The position numbers were made by a program, and so were the translations under genes. Below the pieces are notes generated by a model. The model searched no databases. It had not been told where the DNA came from and saw only the letters and a program-made list of their open reading frames with translations. From Rhodococcus sp. IEGM 1409 (lineage in GTDB: Bacteria > Actinomycetota > Actinomycetes > Mycobacteriales > Mycobacteriaceae): 64,000 bases of DNA. This document shows, piece after piece, positions 30,274 to 43,000 of this stretch. The number at the start of each line of letters is the position of its first letter. Positions within the stretch are counted from its first letter, which is position 1. The DNA lies in contig NZ_JASHKN010000004.1 of assembly GCF_030056735.1 (NCBI RefSeq), positions 215,412 to 279,411 of the forward strand. The letters are read 5' to 3'.

Positions 30274-30692
30274 CCGAGACACAACCAGTGCAGGACGCCG
30301 AGGTCGGCGCTCCGGTGAATCCGAATCCCGATTCGACTGCGGAATTCGGTGGCGCACAGGGCAGTGGAACTGTCCCGTCGCCTGAGCGGCTCGACGAACT
30401 CGAAGAAGCGATGCGCGACGTCGTCGACCCCGAACTGGGAATCAACGTCGTCGACCTCGGATTGGTCTACGGACTCTTCGAAGACGACGGCGTCGTCACG
30501 ATCGACATGACTCTGACGTCGGCGGCGTGCCCGTTGACCGACGTGATCGAGGACCAGGCGCGCGGCGCACTGGTGCGTAGCGATCTGTGTACCGACATGA
30601 AGATCAACTGGGTGTGGTTGCCGCCGTGGGGACCGGACAAGATCACCGAAGACGGACGCGAGCAGCTGCGCGCACTCGGCTTCACCGTCTGA
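30270..30692 (+). CDS. sufT: SufT-like DUF59/MIP18 Fe-S maturation protein
   Basis: This is a small cytosolic DUF59 protein thought to help deliver Fe-S clusters to clients. The 140-residue product has a variable 40-residue N-terminal tail. The core follows: EAMRDVVDPELGINVVDLGL (about residues 47-66), then VYGL and later LTSAACPLTDVIE with the conserved Cys. The start overlaps the sufU stop (ATGA). A terminator follows at 30733-30765, so this closes the suf operon. It corresponds to Rv1466. Confidence 0.92.
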   Translation: MTETQPVQDAEVGAPVNPNPDSTAEFGGAQGSGTVPSPERLDELEEAMRDVVDPELGINVVDLGLVYGLFEDDGVVTIDMTLTSAACPLTDVIEDQARGALVRSDLCTDMKINWVWLPPWGPDKITEDGREQLRALGFTV

Positions 30693-30732
30693 CAAGTAAT
30701 CTCAGTACGATCAACTGAATAGATCTCATCGG

Positions 30733-30770
30733 AGCGTCGGTACCCGTTCGTCGGGTACCGGCGCTTCGGT
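30733..30770 (+). terminator. Rho-independent terminator of the suf operon
   Basis: A 14-bp stem with one G-U pair (30733-30746 with 30752-30765) and a TTCGT loop is followed by TCGGTTTGTT. It sits 40 bp after the sufT stop and isolates the NRPS gene from suf transcription. Confidence 0.85.
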
Positions 30771-31030
30771 TTGTTATATAGGGCCGTTTTAGCCATGATA
30801 TTCAGGACAATAGTCCCGAATGATTGTTTGATGAAGATTTGCTGGAAGCTGACTCATCGGTAACATCGCAGCTGATTGTCACGATGTGATCTCCGGCGGG
30901 CGATTTGCGAGTTTCCGCCGGAGCTTTCCAATGTATTCGTCTTATTTCGAAGTACCCCGATCAGTTCGAAGCGTCCGGCGGGCGCATACACCTGTTTGGA
31001 TCATGATCAAGTTGTAAGAGGGAGATTCGT
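30771..31030 (+). promoter_or_regulatory. AT-richer leader/promoter region of the NRPS gene
   Basis: No gene is seen. The segment is markedly more AT-rich than its surroundings up to about 30850. It contains a hairpin (stem CTCCGGCGG / CCGCCGGAG, 30891-30899 with 30915-30923, then CTTTCC) that could attenuate transcription. Two TTCGAA hexamers lie 19 bp apart (30946 and 30965), and the palindrome GATCATGATC is near 31002. GAGGGAG precedes the GTG start by about 6 nt. Any regulator is unknown; no IdeR iron box was recognised. Confidence 0.45.
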
Positions 31031-34000
31031 GTGGATGGCAGTCCCGACCGAGGAATCGTTTCCGCAGCTCGTCCAGACGACGAACTCACCTTCCCTCTTT
31101 CTGCCGCGCAACTTTCCCTACTTGTCGCACAACAGCTTCGACCCGAGATACCAGTCAGCATCGCTCAGTACGTCGATGTGGACGGCCCGCTCGACATCGA
31201 CCTGCTGACCGCCGCCAGTAAGCAGACCGGCCGTGAGATCGGTTCCGGATACCTGCGCCTGGTCGAGGTGGACGGGGTTGCGCGTCAGTGGCTCGATGTC
31301 GACATGGACGATTCCCTCGACGTGGTCGACCTACGCACCGAAACGGATCCGGAATCGGCGGCGCGCGAATGGATGCGGCGCGAACACACCGCAGCCATCG
31401 ATCCGTTCACCGATCGCCTGGTCAGGCTCGCGGTCCTGGTTCTTCGCGACGACCATTCCTACTGGTACAGCCGCATCCATCACGTAGCCCTCGACGGTTT
31501 CGGTGCGATGTCGATGATGAACCGCACAGCCGAGATCTACACCGCCGCCGTACGAGATCTGCCAGTTCCCCCAGTGGTAACTGCGCCTCTCCAAGCTTTG
31601 GTGCAGGCTGAGTCGGACTATCTGGGCTCTACGCGGTGGGAGCGCGACCGTGACTACTGGACTACGAAGATGGCCGACAAGCCGAGCGGAACCTCGCTCG
31701 CGTCCTCGACTGCTCCCGCGCAGGCGTGGTCACGTCTGCGGTCGGCGACGGTGCCTGAAGAACTGCGAAGCTCCCTCGAACGAATTGCCGAAGCGCACGA
31801 CGTGACGACGTCCTCGGTGGTAATCGGCGCTCTGGCCGCCTACCTTGCCCGGGCCATCGGAACTCGCGATGTCGTGCTCAGTCTCCCGGTTTCGGGGCGC
31901 ACGACAAAGGCTGCACGCAGGTCCGGCGGAATGATGTCGAACGTCGTCCCGATACGCGCGAGCGTCGACCCCTACTTCGCAGTGGGGGACTTGCTGCGTG
32001 AGGTGAAGATCGAACTGACCGGCGCACTGCGTCATCAGAAGTACCGCCACGAGGACCTGCGACGCGTCCTCAACGCCGGTGATCACAGTATCGCCGACGG
32101 ACGCGGCTTCCACGGACCGTTGATCAACCTCATGCTGTTCCACTCCGGAATCACCCTCGGCGACGCGCGCGGCGAACTCCACGTGATCTCGACCGGGCCG
32201 ATCGAAGACCTCTCGGTCAACGTCTATCAGACTTCCACAGCCGAGGGGATCCAGATCGACTTCGCCGCGAATCCAGACCTCTACACCGACGAGGACGTCT
32301 CGCGTCACCATCGACGGTTCCTCGAATTCCTCGAATTGTTTTGTGCCGCAGAATCGGGAACTCGATTGATGGACATCGACCCGGACGCCGCGGGGAAGTG
32401 GATCGCAGAAGTCCAACACGCCCGCAACGTCGAATACTGGTCATCGACATTGTCGAACCCGGCCGAGGAGCTGGGGTTGCCGGTCGTCGCTGGAACCGGT
32501 CGAACGTCCACGCCCCTCCAGATCGAGGCAGACCTCTGCCGCCGCCTCGAGACGATGGCGACGACGATGAACACGAGTCTGTTCGTGCTTTTCCAGTCTG
32601 CGATGACCGGACTGTTGCGCCGCGTCGGTTCGGCCGACGAGGTGTCGATCGGAGTTTCGGTTCGCGGATACGGCGCCTCGAATCCGGACGACTTCGTCTC
32701 GATGTTCGCCAACCAGCTGGTGCTTCGCTCGACGGCGTCGAACACCATGACGCTCACAGATCTGGTCGGTGCGGTGGACGCCGTCGCGATCGACGCCTTC
32801 GAACACGCAGACATTCTTCTGTCTTCGGTGACCGCCGCCCTCGGTGAGGGTCGATGGGTGGAGACGGGCCCGTTGTTCCGGGCGATGGTCTGCTTCGAGG
32901 AACCGCTCGATGCACATCCGAAATTTCCGGGACTCATGGTCGGTGCGCCTATCGGGTCCGACCTCGCGACAGCTCCGGAACTGTTTGTCTCTCTGGCGAT
33001 TCCGACGGGTGAGCATGCCGACTTCGATCTGCCGATCTCCGGCGTTCTGGATTGGCTCGGCACGAAAGAGCAAGCCGAAGACCTCGCCGACCGCTATCTA
33101 CGAATCTTGACCGCGATGGCCAGCGCTCCGCACTCGGTGCTCGGCTCTGTGGACCTGCTCCGCGCGGACGCGCGCCAGGCGCTTGTACCGCCCGTTCTGC
33201 CGACTACCCCGGTCCGAACGCTCTCCGACATCTTTGCCGACCGTGTTCGCGCGACCCCTGACGCGACCGCCGTCGTCGTGGGCGACGAGCGAGTGTCGTA
33301 CCTCGAACTCGATCGAAGATCGAATCGGTTGGCGCGCAAGCTCGTCGATCATGGCGTGCAATCCGAGTCGCTGGTCGGAATCATGCTGCCGAAGTCAGTC
33401 GACATGATCGTCACGGCTGTCGCGGTGCTGAAGGCCGGCGGCGGATATCTCCCGCTCGATCGTGCGCACCCGGCCGAGCGCTTGGCGTATGTGGTCGAGG
33501 ATGCGCAACCGGTGTGCATCATTTCCGATTCCACCTTCCCGAACTCCGATGTGACGGTCGTCGGAGTCGGCTCCGACGAGTACTCCGGTGCGAGTCTGGA
33601 AGCCGATGAGCGCCCGCACGCGCACGGTGCCGACAATCTGGCGTACGTGATCTACACCTCGGGGTCGACGGGTCGACCCAAGGGTGTCTCCGTCACCCAT
33701 GCCACCGTGGTGCGATTGTTCGAGAACACGCACGTCGAATTCGGGTTCGACGGCAACGACGTGTGGACGATGTTCCACTCGTTCGCCTTCGACTTCTCGG
33801 TGTGGGAACTGTGGGGCGCGCTGCTCCACGGTGGAACGCTGCTCCTGGTCGATCACGAAGTCTCACGCGACCCCGATGCCTTCCGAGCGCTGGTCGCTGC
33901 GGAAGGCGTCACGGTGCTCAATCAGACGCCCTCGGCCTTCTACCAGTACGTCGAAGCGGACCTTCGGGCCGATTCACAGACTCGGCTCCGGTTCGTGATC

Positions 34001-37000
34001 TTCGGTGGCGAAGCTTTGGACCTGCGTCGCCTCGGGCGCTGGTATGACAATCACACGGGCTACGACAATCACACGGAATCCGGGCCCGCACTCGTCAACA
34101 TGTACGGCATCACCGAGACGACGGTGCACGTCACGCATCTCGAACTCGACAGGGCGAGCGCGAGTTCGGTAACCGGCAGCCGGATCGGTGACGCGATCGA
34201 CGGACTTCGTGTGTACCTGCTCGACGAGCATCTCTCGCCGGTCCCGGTGGGAATCGCGGGGGAGATCTACGTCGCCGGCGGTCAACTCGCCCGTGGTTAT
34301 CTGGGCCGGCCCGACCTCACCGCGGGCCGGTTCGTCGCGGATCCGTTCAACGCCGGCGGACGACGGTTGTACCGCTCCGGCGATCGCGCACGCTGGATTG
34401 CGCCCGGACAACTCGAATACCTCGGGCGCGGCGACGCACAGGTCAAGATCCGCGGATTCCGGATCGAACTCGGAGAAATCGACTCCGTCATTCTCAGCGC
34501 GCCGGGAATCGACGACGCCGTGACCGTCGTCGCTCCGACGCCGGCCGGTGGCGCTCTCGTGACGTATGTGACGGCTTCCGACGTCGTGGACGTCGAAGTC
34601 CTCCGCGCCCACGCCGCCGAAGTCCTTCCGACCTACATGGTTCCCGATGCCTTCATGATCATCGATTCGATTCCGTTGACCACCAACGGAAAACTCGACC
34701 GGCGTGCGCTGCCGTCGCCGATCCTGGCCTCCACCAAGGCCTTCCGGCCCCCGACGACACCGACCGAGGACAAGGTTGCCGCGGTTCTGGCTGACATCCT
34801 GGGTAGCGGACCGCTCGGGCTCGACGACAATTTTTTCCATCTGGGCGGAAACTCGCTGGTAGCGACGACGGCTGTGGCTCGCTTGACCGAAGCCACCGGG
34901 GTTCGGATGCCGCTGCGTGCACTCTTCGATCACCCCACGGTGTCCGGGATCGCGGCGACGATCGAGCGTGCCGCACAGACGCCGGACGCCGACGGTATTC
35001 AGGTCGTAACCCGGCCGGCGGTACTACCGCTCGCTCCCGCGCAGCAGCGACTGTGGTTCCTCAACCGCGTCGCACCGGAATCAGGTGCCTACAACATTCC
35101 GTTGGCGGTGTCGCTGCGCGGTGACGTCGATGCCGACGCGCTGGGCGCCGCGATCGTGGACGTGGTGACTCGCCACGAGTCACTGCGCACCGTGTTTCCT
35201 CAGGTCGGGGACAACGCAACGCAAAAGGTTCTGGGCCTGGGCGAGGGTATCGCGGGGCTCGAGTCGATCGAGGTGGAACGCGAAAGCCTCGAAAGAGTGA
35301 TCTTCGAATTCTCCTCGGCCGGTTTCGATCTGGTCCGCGAACGCCCGGTGCGCTACTTGCTGATCACTGTCGCCGATGACGAGGAGGCCGTCCTCGTCGT
35401 AGTTCTGCACCACATGGTGGCCGACGGTTGGTCACTCGCGCCGCTGGCTGCGGACCTCACCGGCGCCTACGCGGCCCGTGTCGGCGGCAATGGCCCACAG
35501 TGGGCGCCCCTTCCCGTTCAATACGCCGATTACGCGCTCTGGCACCGGGAACACCTCGGTGACGCTACATCCGCCGAGTCTCTTGCCCACTCGCAGATTG
35601 CGTTCTGGAAGCAGCGCCTGGCGGGAGCGCCCGAGCGACTCCATCTGCCGACAGACCGTCAGCGCCCACTCGATCCGTCCATGCGCGGAGCCGGCGTCGA
35701 CATCAGGATCGGTGCTTCCACCCACCAGAAGCTTGGCGCGCTCGCCGCAGATCACGACGCCACTGCATTCATCGCGCTACACGCGTGCTTCGCGCTCCTC
35801 CTGGCCCGCTACAGCGGCACGGACGACATCGTCGTCGGAACGCCGGTGGCGGGTCGAGGGGACAGGTCTCTCGATCTGCTCGTCGGTATGTTCGTCAACA
35901 CCCTCGCCTTGCGAACCGTCGTCGATCGTGACGCAAACTTCGGGGAGTACCTCGCGCAGGTCAGAGTCGTCGATGTGGATGCCTTCGACAACGCGGACGT
36001 GCCGTTCGACGTCGTCGTGGACGCGCTCGAACTGGACCGATCATCCTCGCATCACCCGGTGTTCCAAGCGGCCATCACCTCACGGATAACCACCACGCAC
36101 ACAGCCGAACTGGCAGGAGTGTCGATGACGGCACGGGCGGTCGAGACGGGGCTGACCAAGTTCGACCTCGAACTCACCGTCACCGAACGTCGCGAGGCCG
36201 GGTCCGCAGCGGGTATCGATGCCACGTTCACCTATTCCACCGATCTGTTCGACAGGACAACCGTCGAAGCGTTGGCGCGAAATTTTGTGACACTCGTGGA
36301 ATCGGCAGTATCGGAACCGGCTGCACCGGTGGGTGACCTTCGTGTACTCGGCGCCCGGGAGAGCGCCGCGACACTGCCGCGACGCGGTGACATCTCGCTC
36401 GGCGAATCGACCTTGGCGCAGATCCTGGGCGAGACCGCGCTGGCCCATCCCGACGCGATCGCCCTCGAAGACTCCGAGCGATCACTCTCGTACGGAGAGT
36501 TGGAGCGCCGATCGAATCGGATCGCTCGATACCTCATGGACCTGGGCGTCGGACCCGAGACACCGGTCGCACTGGCCGTCGCCCGATCGGTCGACTCGGT
36601 GCTCGCAGTCTGGGCGGTCACCAAAGCCGGCGGCGTTTTCGTCCCGGTCGATCCCCGTTATCCCGCAGATCGCGTTGCGCACATGCTCGAGGATTCGGGT
36701 GTGCGGATCGGAATTCGGTCAGCCGAGGTTGCGGCTGGTCCGGCGGTCGGCGAGAACGTCGCGGTCTGGATCGACCTCGGCGACGCGGACACGGTTGCAG
36801 AATGTGCCGCCTACTCCGACGCTGCGATCGACGACGCGGACAGAACGGGATCGATCACTGCGGCGTCGGCTGCGTACGTCATCTACACGTCCGGGTCGAC
36901 CGGAGTGCCGAAGGGCACCGTCGTCACTCATGCGGGTTTGGCCAATCTTGCTCGCGAACAACAGGCTCGGTACCGGATCACCGCTGATTCGCGGACTCTG

Positions 37001-40000
37001 CATTTTGCGTCACCGAGCTTCGACGGCGCCGTCCTCGAACTTCTGCTCGCCGGTTCGACCGGCGCGACGATGGTGATCGCACCCCCCGACATCTACGGTG
37101 GGGACGCGTTGAGTGAATTCTTCCGAAGCCGCGAAGTCACACATGCGTTCATCACCCCGGCCGCTCTGGCAACTGTCGATCCGGAGGGAGTGTCGGCGCT
37201 GGAATGCGTAGTCGTCGGCGGCGATGTGTGCACTCCGGAACTGGTCTCGAGCTGGGGTAACGGGCGCAGACTGCACAACGGATACGGCCCGACCGAAACC
37301 ACCGTCATGGTCGCCATCAGTGATCCACTTTCACCGGGCGAGCCGATCACCATCGGCGGTCCCATCCGCGGAATCGACGCCGTGGTGCTCGACGCCCGGC
37401 TGCAACCGGTCCCGATCGGCGGCGTCGGCGAGCTGTACATCGGTGGGCCGGGCCTCGCGCGTGGATACCACCTCCGTCCCGCACTGACGTCGGATCGTTT
37501 TGTCGCGCATCCGTACTCGACGCCCGGTGCCCGGATGTACCGAACCGGTGACCTCGTCCGCTGGACCAAGGACCTCACCCTTCGTTATGTCGGCCGTAGC
37601 GATCATCAGCTCAAGATCCGCGGGTTCCGCATCGAACTCGGCGAGGTCGACGCTGCCTTGATGGATTCCCCTCTCGTCCACTTCTCCACGACAATTCCCG
37701 TCGAATCTGCTGCCGGTACCACCCTGGCGTCGTACGTGCTGCTGAACGGCGACGCTGATACCGAGTCGCTCTTTGCGACCCTCGCCGATACGCTGCCGCG
37801 CTACATGATTCCGTCGTCGATCACCCCGATCGACGCGATTCCGCTGACCCCGGTTGGCAAACTCGATCGCAGAGCACTACCGACACCGATACCGCGCGAA
37901 ATCCTCGGAACAGGTCGCGATCCGGAGCCCGGGCTCGAACGAACCGTCGCCGACGTCTTCGTTTCACTGCTCGACGTACCCGAGGTCCGGGCCGCAGACA
38001 GCTTCTTCGATCTCGGAGGCAACTCCCTCGTCGCGACGCAGGTGTCCGCGCGGTTGAGTGCGGCGACGGGACTCGCCGTGGACGTGCGCTCGATCTTCGA
38101 AGCACCGACCGTCGAAGCGCTCGCTGCGCATCTGACGGCAAGCGCCGCAGGATCAGACGATCGACCTGCCCTGAGCGCCGGTGCTCGCCCGGACCGCCTG
38201 CCACTCTCCGCTGCACAACAGCGACTGTGGTTCGTCAATCGCTTCGATCCGCAGTCCGCGGTCTACAACATCCCGTTCGCGATCCGGATCACCGGAGACA
38301 TTCACGGCGGTGCACTCGAAGAGGCGCTCGCGGACGTCATCGCGCGCCACGAGGTGCTTCGAACGATCTACGTCGACAGCGCGGACGGCCCGAGCCAGGT
38401 CATCCGAGAACTTTCTGATGCGCAGTTCTCTGTCGAGCGCTATGTCGGCTCCGAAGGAGTCGACTCGGCGACAATGGAGTTCGCGGCGCGCGGGTTCGAT
38501 CTCGCTTCGGATCTGCCGATTCGGGCACTGCTCGTGCGTGAGAACGCCGACGCTCACGTGCTGGTCGTCGTCATCCACCACATCGCCTTCGACGGCTGGT
38601 CCCTGACTCCCTTTGCCGCAGATTTCATTGGGGCGTACTCCGCACGCGTCGTCGCAGATGTACCGGTATTTGCGCCGCTCGAGGTGCAGTACGCCGATTA
38701 CGCGCTGTGGCAGCAAGACTCGCTCGGAGAGATCAGCGACCCGGAGTCTCTGGTTGCCCGCGAGCTGACATTCTGGACGGCTGCCATGGCGGGCGCCCCG
38801 GATGAGGTACTCCTACCAGTGGATCGCCCACGCGGGTCTGTCACCACTTCCGCCGTCGGATCGGTGCCGATCGTCATCGATGCGGCGACGGGGGAGCGAC
38901 TCGGCGCCCTGGCACGACGGAGTGGTACGACGCAATTCATGGTCGTGCACGCGATCCTGGTGGTTGTTCTCGCGCGCCTCGGTGCAACCGACGAAGTGGT
39001 GATCGGGACTCCGGTAGCGGGCCGCGGGCGACCCGAGTTGGATTCCCTGATCGGGATGTTCGTCAATTCGGTACCGCTTCGCACACCGGTCGATCACCGA
39101 GCGTCGTTCACCTCTTTGCTCGAGGCGGTCCGCGATCTCGACCTTGCCGCTTTCGCGCACGCCGAGCTTCCCTTCGAGGTGCTGGTCGACGCCCTCGATC
39201 TCGACCGGTCCACCACGCGGCACCCCCTGTTCCAGGTCATGCTGTCGTACCACCAGAATCTGCTCTCACCGCAGGTCATGGTCCACGACGCGCATCTCGA
39301 GGCGCAGCCACTCGAACCGTCCGTCGCGAAGTTCGACCTCGAGTTCACCCTGCTGGCCGGCGATTCCGAGAACACGGAGATCACCGGATCGCTCAGGTTT
39401 GCCGAGGCGCTCTTCGACACCGTCACCGCAGAATCGATCGCTGACCGTGTGCAGTCTGTGGCCCGCGTAGTCGCCGCCGAACCGGACACGGCGATCGACG
39501 ACATCGAATTCCTCAGCACCCTCGAGCGGGCGTCGCTGATGCCGGTTCGCGGTCCGGTGTGGACAGCCTCGCGTACCTTGGCCGAGATCTTGACGCGGAC
39601 CGCTACCCGCTCAGGCGAATCGGTGGCCCTTCGATCCGGTGACACCACGGTGCTTTACCGCGACTTGTTCGCCCGTGCGTCGTCGCTTGCCCGGCGCTTG
39701 ACCACTGAAGGGATCGGCACCGAAGATATTGTGGCAACAGCCATTCCGCGTTCGATCGACTCGATCGTCGCGTTGTGGGGCGTTGCCTTGACCGGTGCCG
39801 CGTTCGTTCCGGTTGATCCGCGATATCCCGCCGATCGAATTCTGCACATGCTCACCGATTCGGGAGCCACTCGCGGAGTGACGACGGAAGCGGTGATCGA
39901 ATCGCTGCCCCGCCCGGTTCCATGGATGACGATGGACGGCATCGAGGACGATGGTGTCGGGCAGCCGGTTCCGGCCGCACCGATCCGAATCGACAACCTC

Positions 40001-43000
40001 GCCTACATCATCTACACCTCCGGATCGACGGGAAAACCCAAGGGCGTCAGCGTCACTCACCGTGGCCTGAATGCACTGGCTGCCGAGCAGACCGTGCGCT
40101 ACGGCATCTCGGCGCAGTCGCGGACACTGCACTTCTCCTCACCGAGTTTCGACGCATCCATACTTGAACTGCTGCTCGCTGTGGGTGAGGGCGCGACGAT
40201 GGTGATCGCAACTCCTGACGTGTACGGCGGTGAGGACCTCGCGAGACTTGTCACCGATCACGAGGTGACCCACGCGTTCATCACGCCGGCTGCGCTGGCC
40301 TCGGTCGATCCCACCGGGCTGGACGTCTTGCAGTCGATCGTTGTCGGCGGCGAGGCCTGCTCACCCGAACTGGTCCACAAGTGGGCACCCGGCCGCCGGT
40401 TGTTCAACGGATACGGGCCGACGGAAACCACCGTCATGGTATGCATCAGCGATGCTCTGACAGCGGGGGAGACCGTGACCATCGGCGGACCCGTCCGCGG
40501 CGTGTCCGCGGTGGTTCTCGACGGTTCCGCTCAGCCGGTTCCCGTCGGGGTCACCGGTGAGCTGTACATCGCCGGCCTGGGACTTGCCCGCGGCTACCTC
40601 GATCAACCCGCATTGACGGCGACGCGATTCGTGGCGGCGCCGTTCGGTCCGGCCGGCACCCGCATGTACCGGACCGGAGACCTGGTTCGGTGGACGCCGC
40701 TCGAGACGCTCGAATACGTCGGACGCTCTGATCATCAGGTGAAAGTGCGCGGATTCCGCATCGAACTGGGCGAGATCGACTCCGTCCTCAGCACTTACCC
40801 CGGCGTCGAGTTCGCGGTCACCGTGGGCGTGAACGCAGCTTCCGGTGAGACGATGTTGGCGTCGTACGTGGTGCTCGGCACGGAAGCCGTCGAGGTAGAC
40901 GAACTGTTGAGCCACGCGCGCCGCTCACTGCCCGCCTTCATGGTGCCGTCGGCGATCACCCCGATCGAGCGCGTTCCGCTGACCCCCGTCGGGAAACTCG
41001 ACCGGGCGGCGCTGCCTGCGCCGACACTGCGTTCGGCCGAGCGAAGTGTCGAGCCGCTGACCACAGCGACCGAACTCCAGGTTGCCGTCGTCGTGGCGGA
41101 ACTGCTGGGAATCGAACAGATCAGTGCGTCGGACAGCTTCTTCGAACTCGGTGGCAACTCCCTACTCGCCACCAGACTGGCCCAGCGCCTCGGGGAGTCA
41201 TTGAGTAGGCAGGTACCTGTCCGAATGCTGTTCGAGCACCCCGAAATTCGGGAACTTGCCGCTGCACTCGACACATCCGCCGAGGTAAAGGCACTTCCTC
41301 CGATCAGCGCCGCCGATCGCCCGGACCGGATTCCGCTTTCCTACGCGCAAGCGCGCATCTGGTTCCTCAACCAGATGGATCCCAGCTCACCGGCCTACAA
41401 CGTCCCTGCCGCGATTTCGCTCGACGGTGCCCTAGACGTGCCGGCCCTCGAAGCTGCTGTCCTCGACGTGATCGAAAGACACGAAATCCTGCGCACGGTG
41501 TTCCCCGACTCCGACACCGGTCCACACCAGGTGATCCAGGATGCGTTCACCTCGCTGGAGTTCGGAAACGCCGACACCCGCGAACCGGCAGAGCTTGCCG
41601 GAGAATTTGCGTCGCGCGGATTCGACATCACAACTCAAGCCCCCGTTCGGGCACTTCTGCTCGAGTCGACGCCGCAACAACACACTCTGGTCATCGTGAT
41701 CCACCACGTCGCGGCGGACGGGTGGTCGATCGCGCCGTTGATGAAGGACGTGCTCACCGCCTACGTCGCGAGAAGTTCGGGACACGCCCCTGAGTTCACG
41801 CCCCTCGAGGTGCACTACGCGGACTTCGCCATCTGGCAGCGAGAAGCGCTGGGCGCGGTGAACGAATCCGAGAGCGTGCTCGGGGCGCAGGCGTCGTACT
41901 GGCGGGAGACGTTGCTGGGAGCGCCCGAGCTGATCGACCTTCCGAGCGATCGAACTCGCCCGCTCACCCAGTCGTTGAGCGGTGCCCACACCGCGGTCTC
42001 GCTCCCGGTGCACACCCGGATCGCGGTCGAGGCGGTTGCCGGCGCGAATGCGTCGACGCCGTTCATGGTGTTGCACGCTGCCTACGCCGTGCTGCTGGCC
42101 AGGCTGAGCCGAAGCACCGACATCGTGATCGGATCCCCGGTCGCCGGGCGAGGACACCGAGTTCTCGACGACCTCGTGGGAATGTTCGTGGGCACAGTAG
42201 GGCTGCGCACGACGATTGATCCCGGATCGACCTTCGTCGACGTCCTGCGGACGGTCCGCTCCGTCGATCTCGACGCGTTCGCCCACGCGGACATTCCGTT
42301 CGAGCAGGTCGTGGACGTCGTGGCACCACCCCGGACCACCGACCGTCATCCGGTGTTCCAGACGATGATCTCGTTCCACGGCGCTCACCCGACGGCATGG
42401 GATCTCCCTGGACTTGCCGTTCGTGCCCACGAGATCACGCCGGACATCGCCAAGTACGACCTGCAGTTCACCGTTGTCGAACAGACCGCGGAGGAGGGCG
42501 GCGGATACGCGGCCTCCCTCACGTATGCAAAGGACCTCTTCGACGCCGATACGGCGGCGTCGTTTGCGGTGATGCTGGAAACGATGGTCGAGACACTGAC
42601 CGCCCAGCCCTCCGTCGTCGTCGGTGACGTGGACCTCGTAGGACGCGGTCTGCGCGCGTTGCACGGACGTCCGGCCGGCGATGCTCTGACCTTGCCGGAG
42701 TTGCTGCTTCGCGGCGCCGCCGACCGGCATGCCTTGGCACTTGTCGACGTCGGCGCATCCACCACGCTCACGTACGGCGAACTCGACCGCCGCTCCGACG
42801 CGATGGCGTTCGCTCTGATCGCTCGCGGGCTTGCTCCGGAAATGATTGTGGCACTCGCGCTTCCGAGGTCGGTCGACTACGTGATCGCGCTCTGGGCCGT
42901 GGCGAAAGCCGGCGGGGTGTTCCTTCCCGTCGATCCCGCCTATCCCGCCGAGCGGATCGAGCACATGCTCACCGACAGCGGGGCAGTGCTCGGTATCACC

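Noticed and set aside
30946-30970. LexA (SOS) box from the two TTCGAA sites
   Set aside because: The actinobacterial SOS box needs TCGAAC-N4-GTTCGA. Here the half-sites are 13 bp apart, which does not fit.
30693-31030. IdeR iron box upstream of the NRPS (siderophore hint)
   Set aside because: No TTAGGTTAGGCTAACCTAA-like sequence is visible. The EntF resemblance of C1 alone does not make this a siderophore synthetase, and no siderophore genes are nearby.
41432-42964. 510-codon reverse frame within the NRPS
   Set aside because: Low-complexity R/G/H-rich translation opposite conserved C and A domains, so a shadow.
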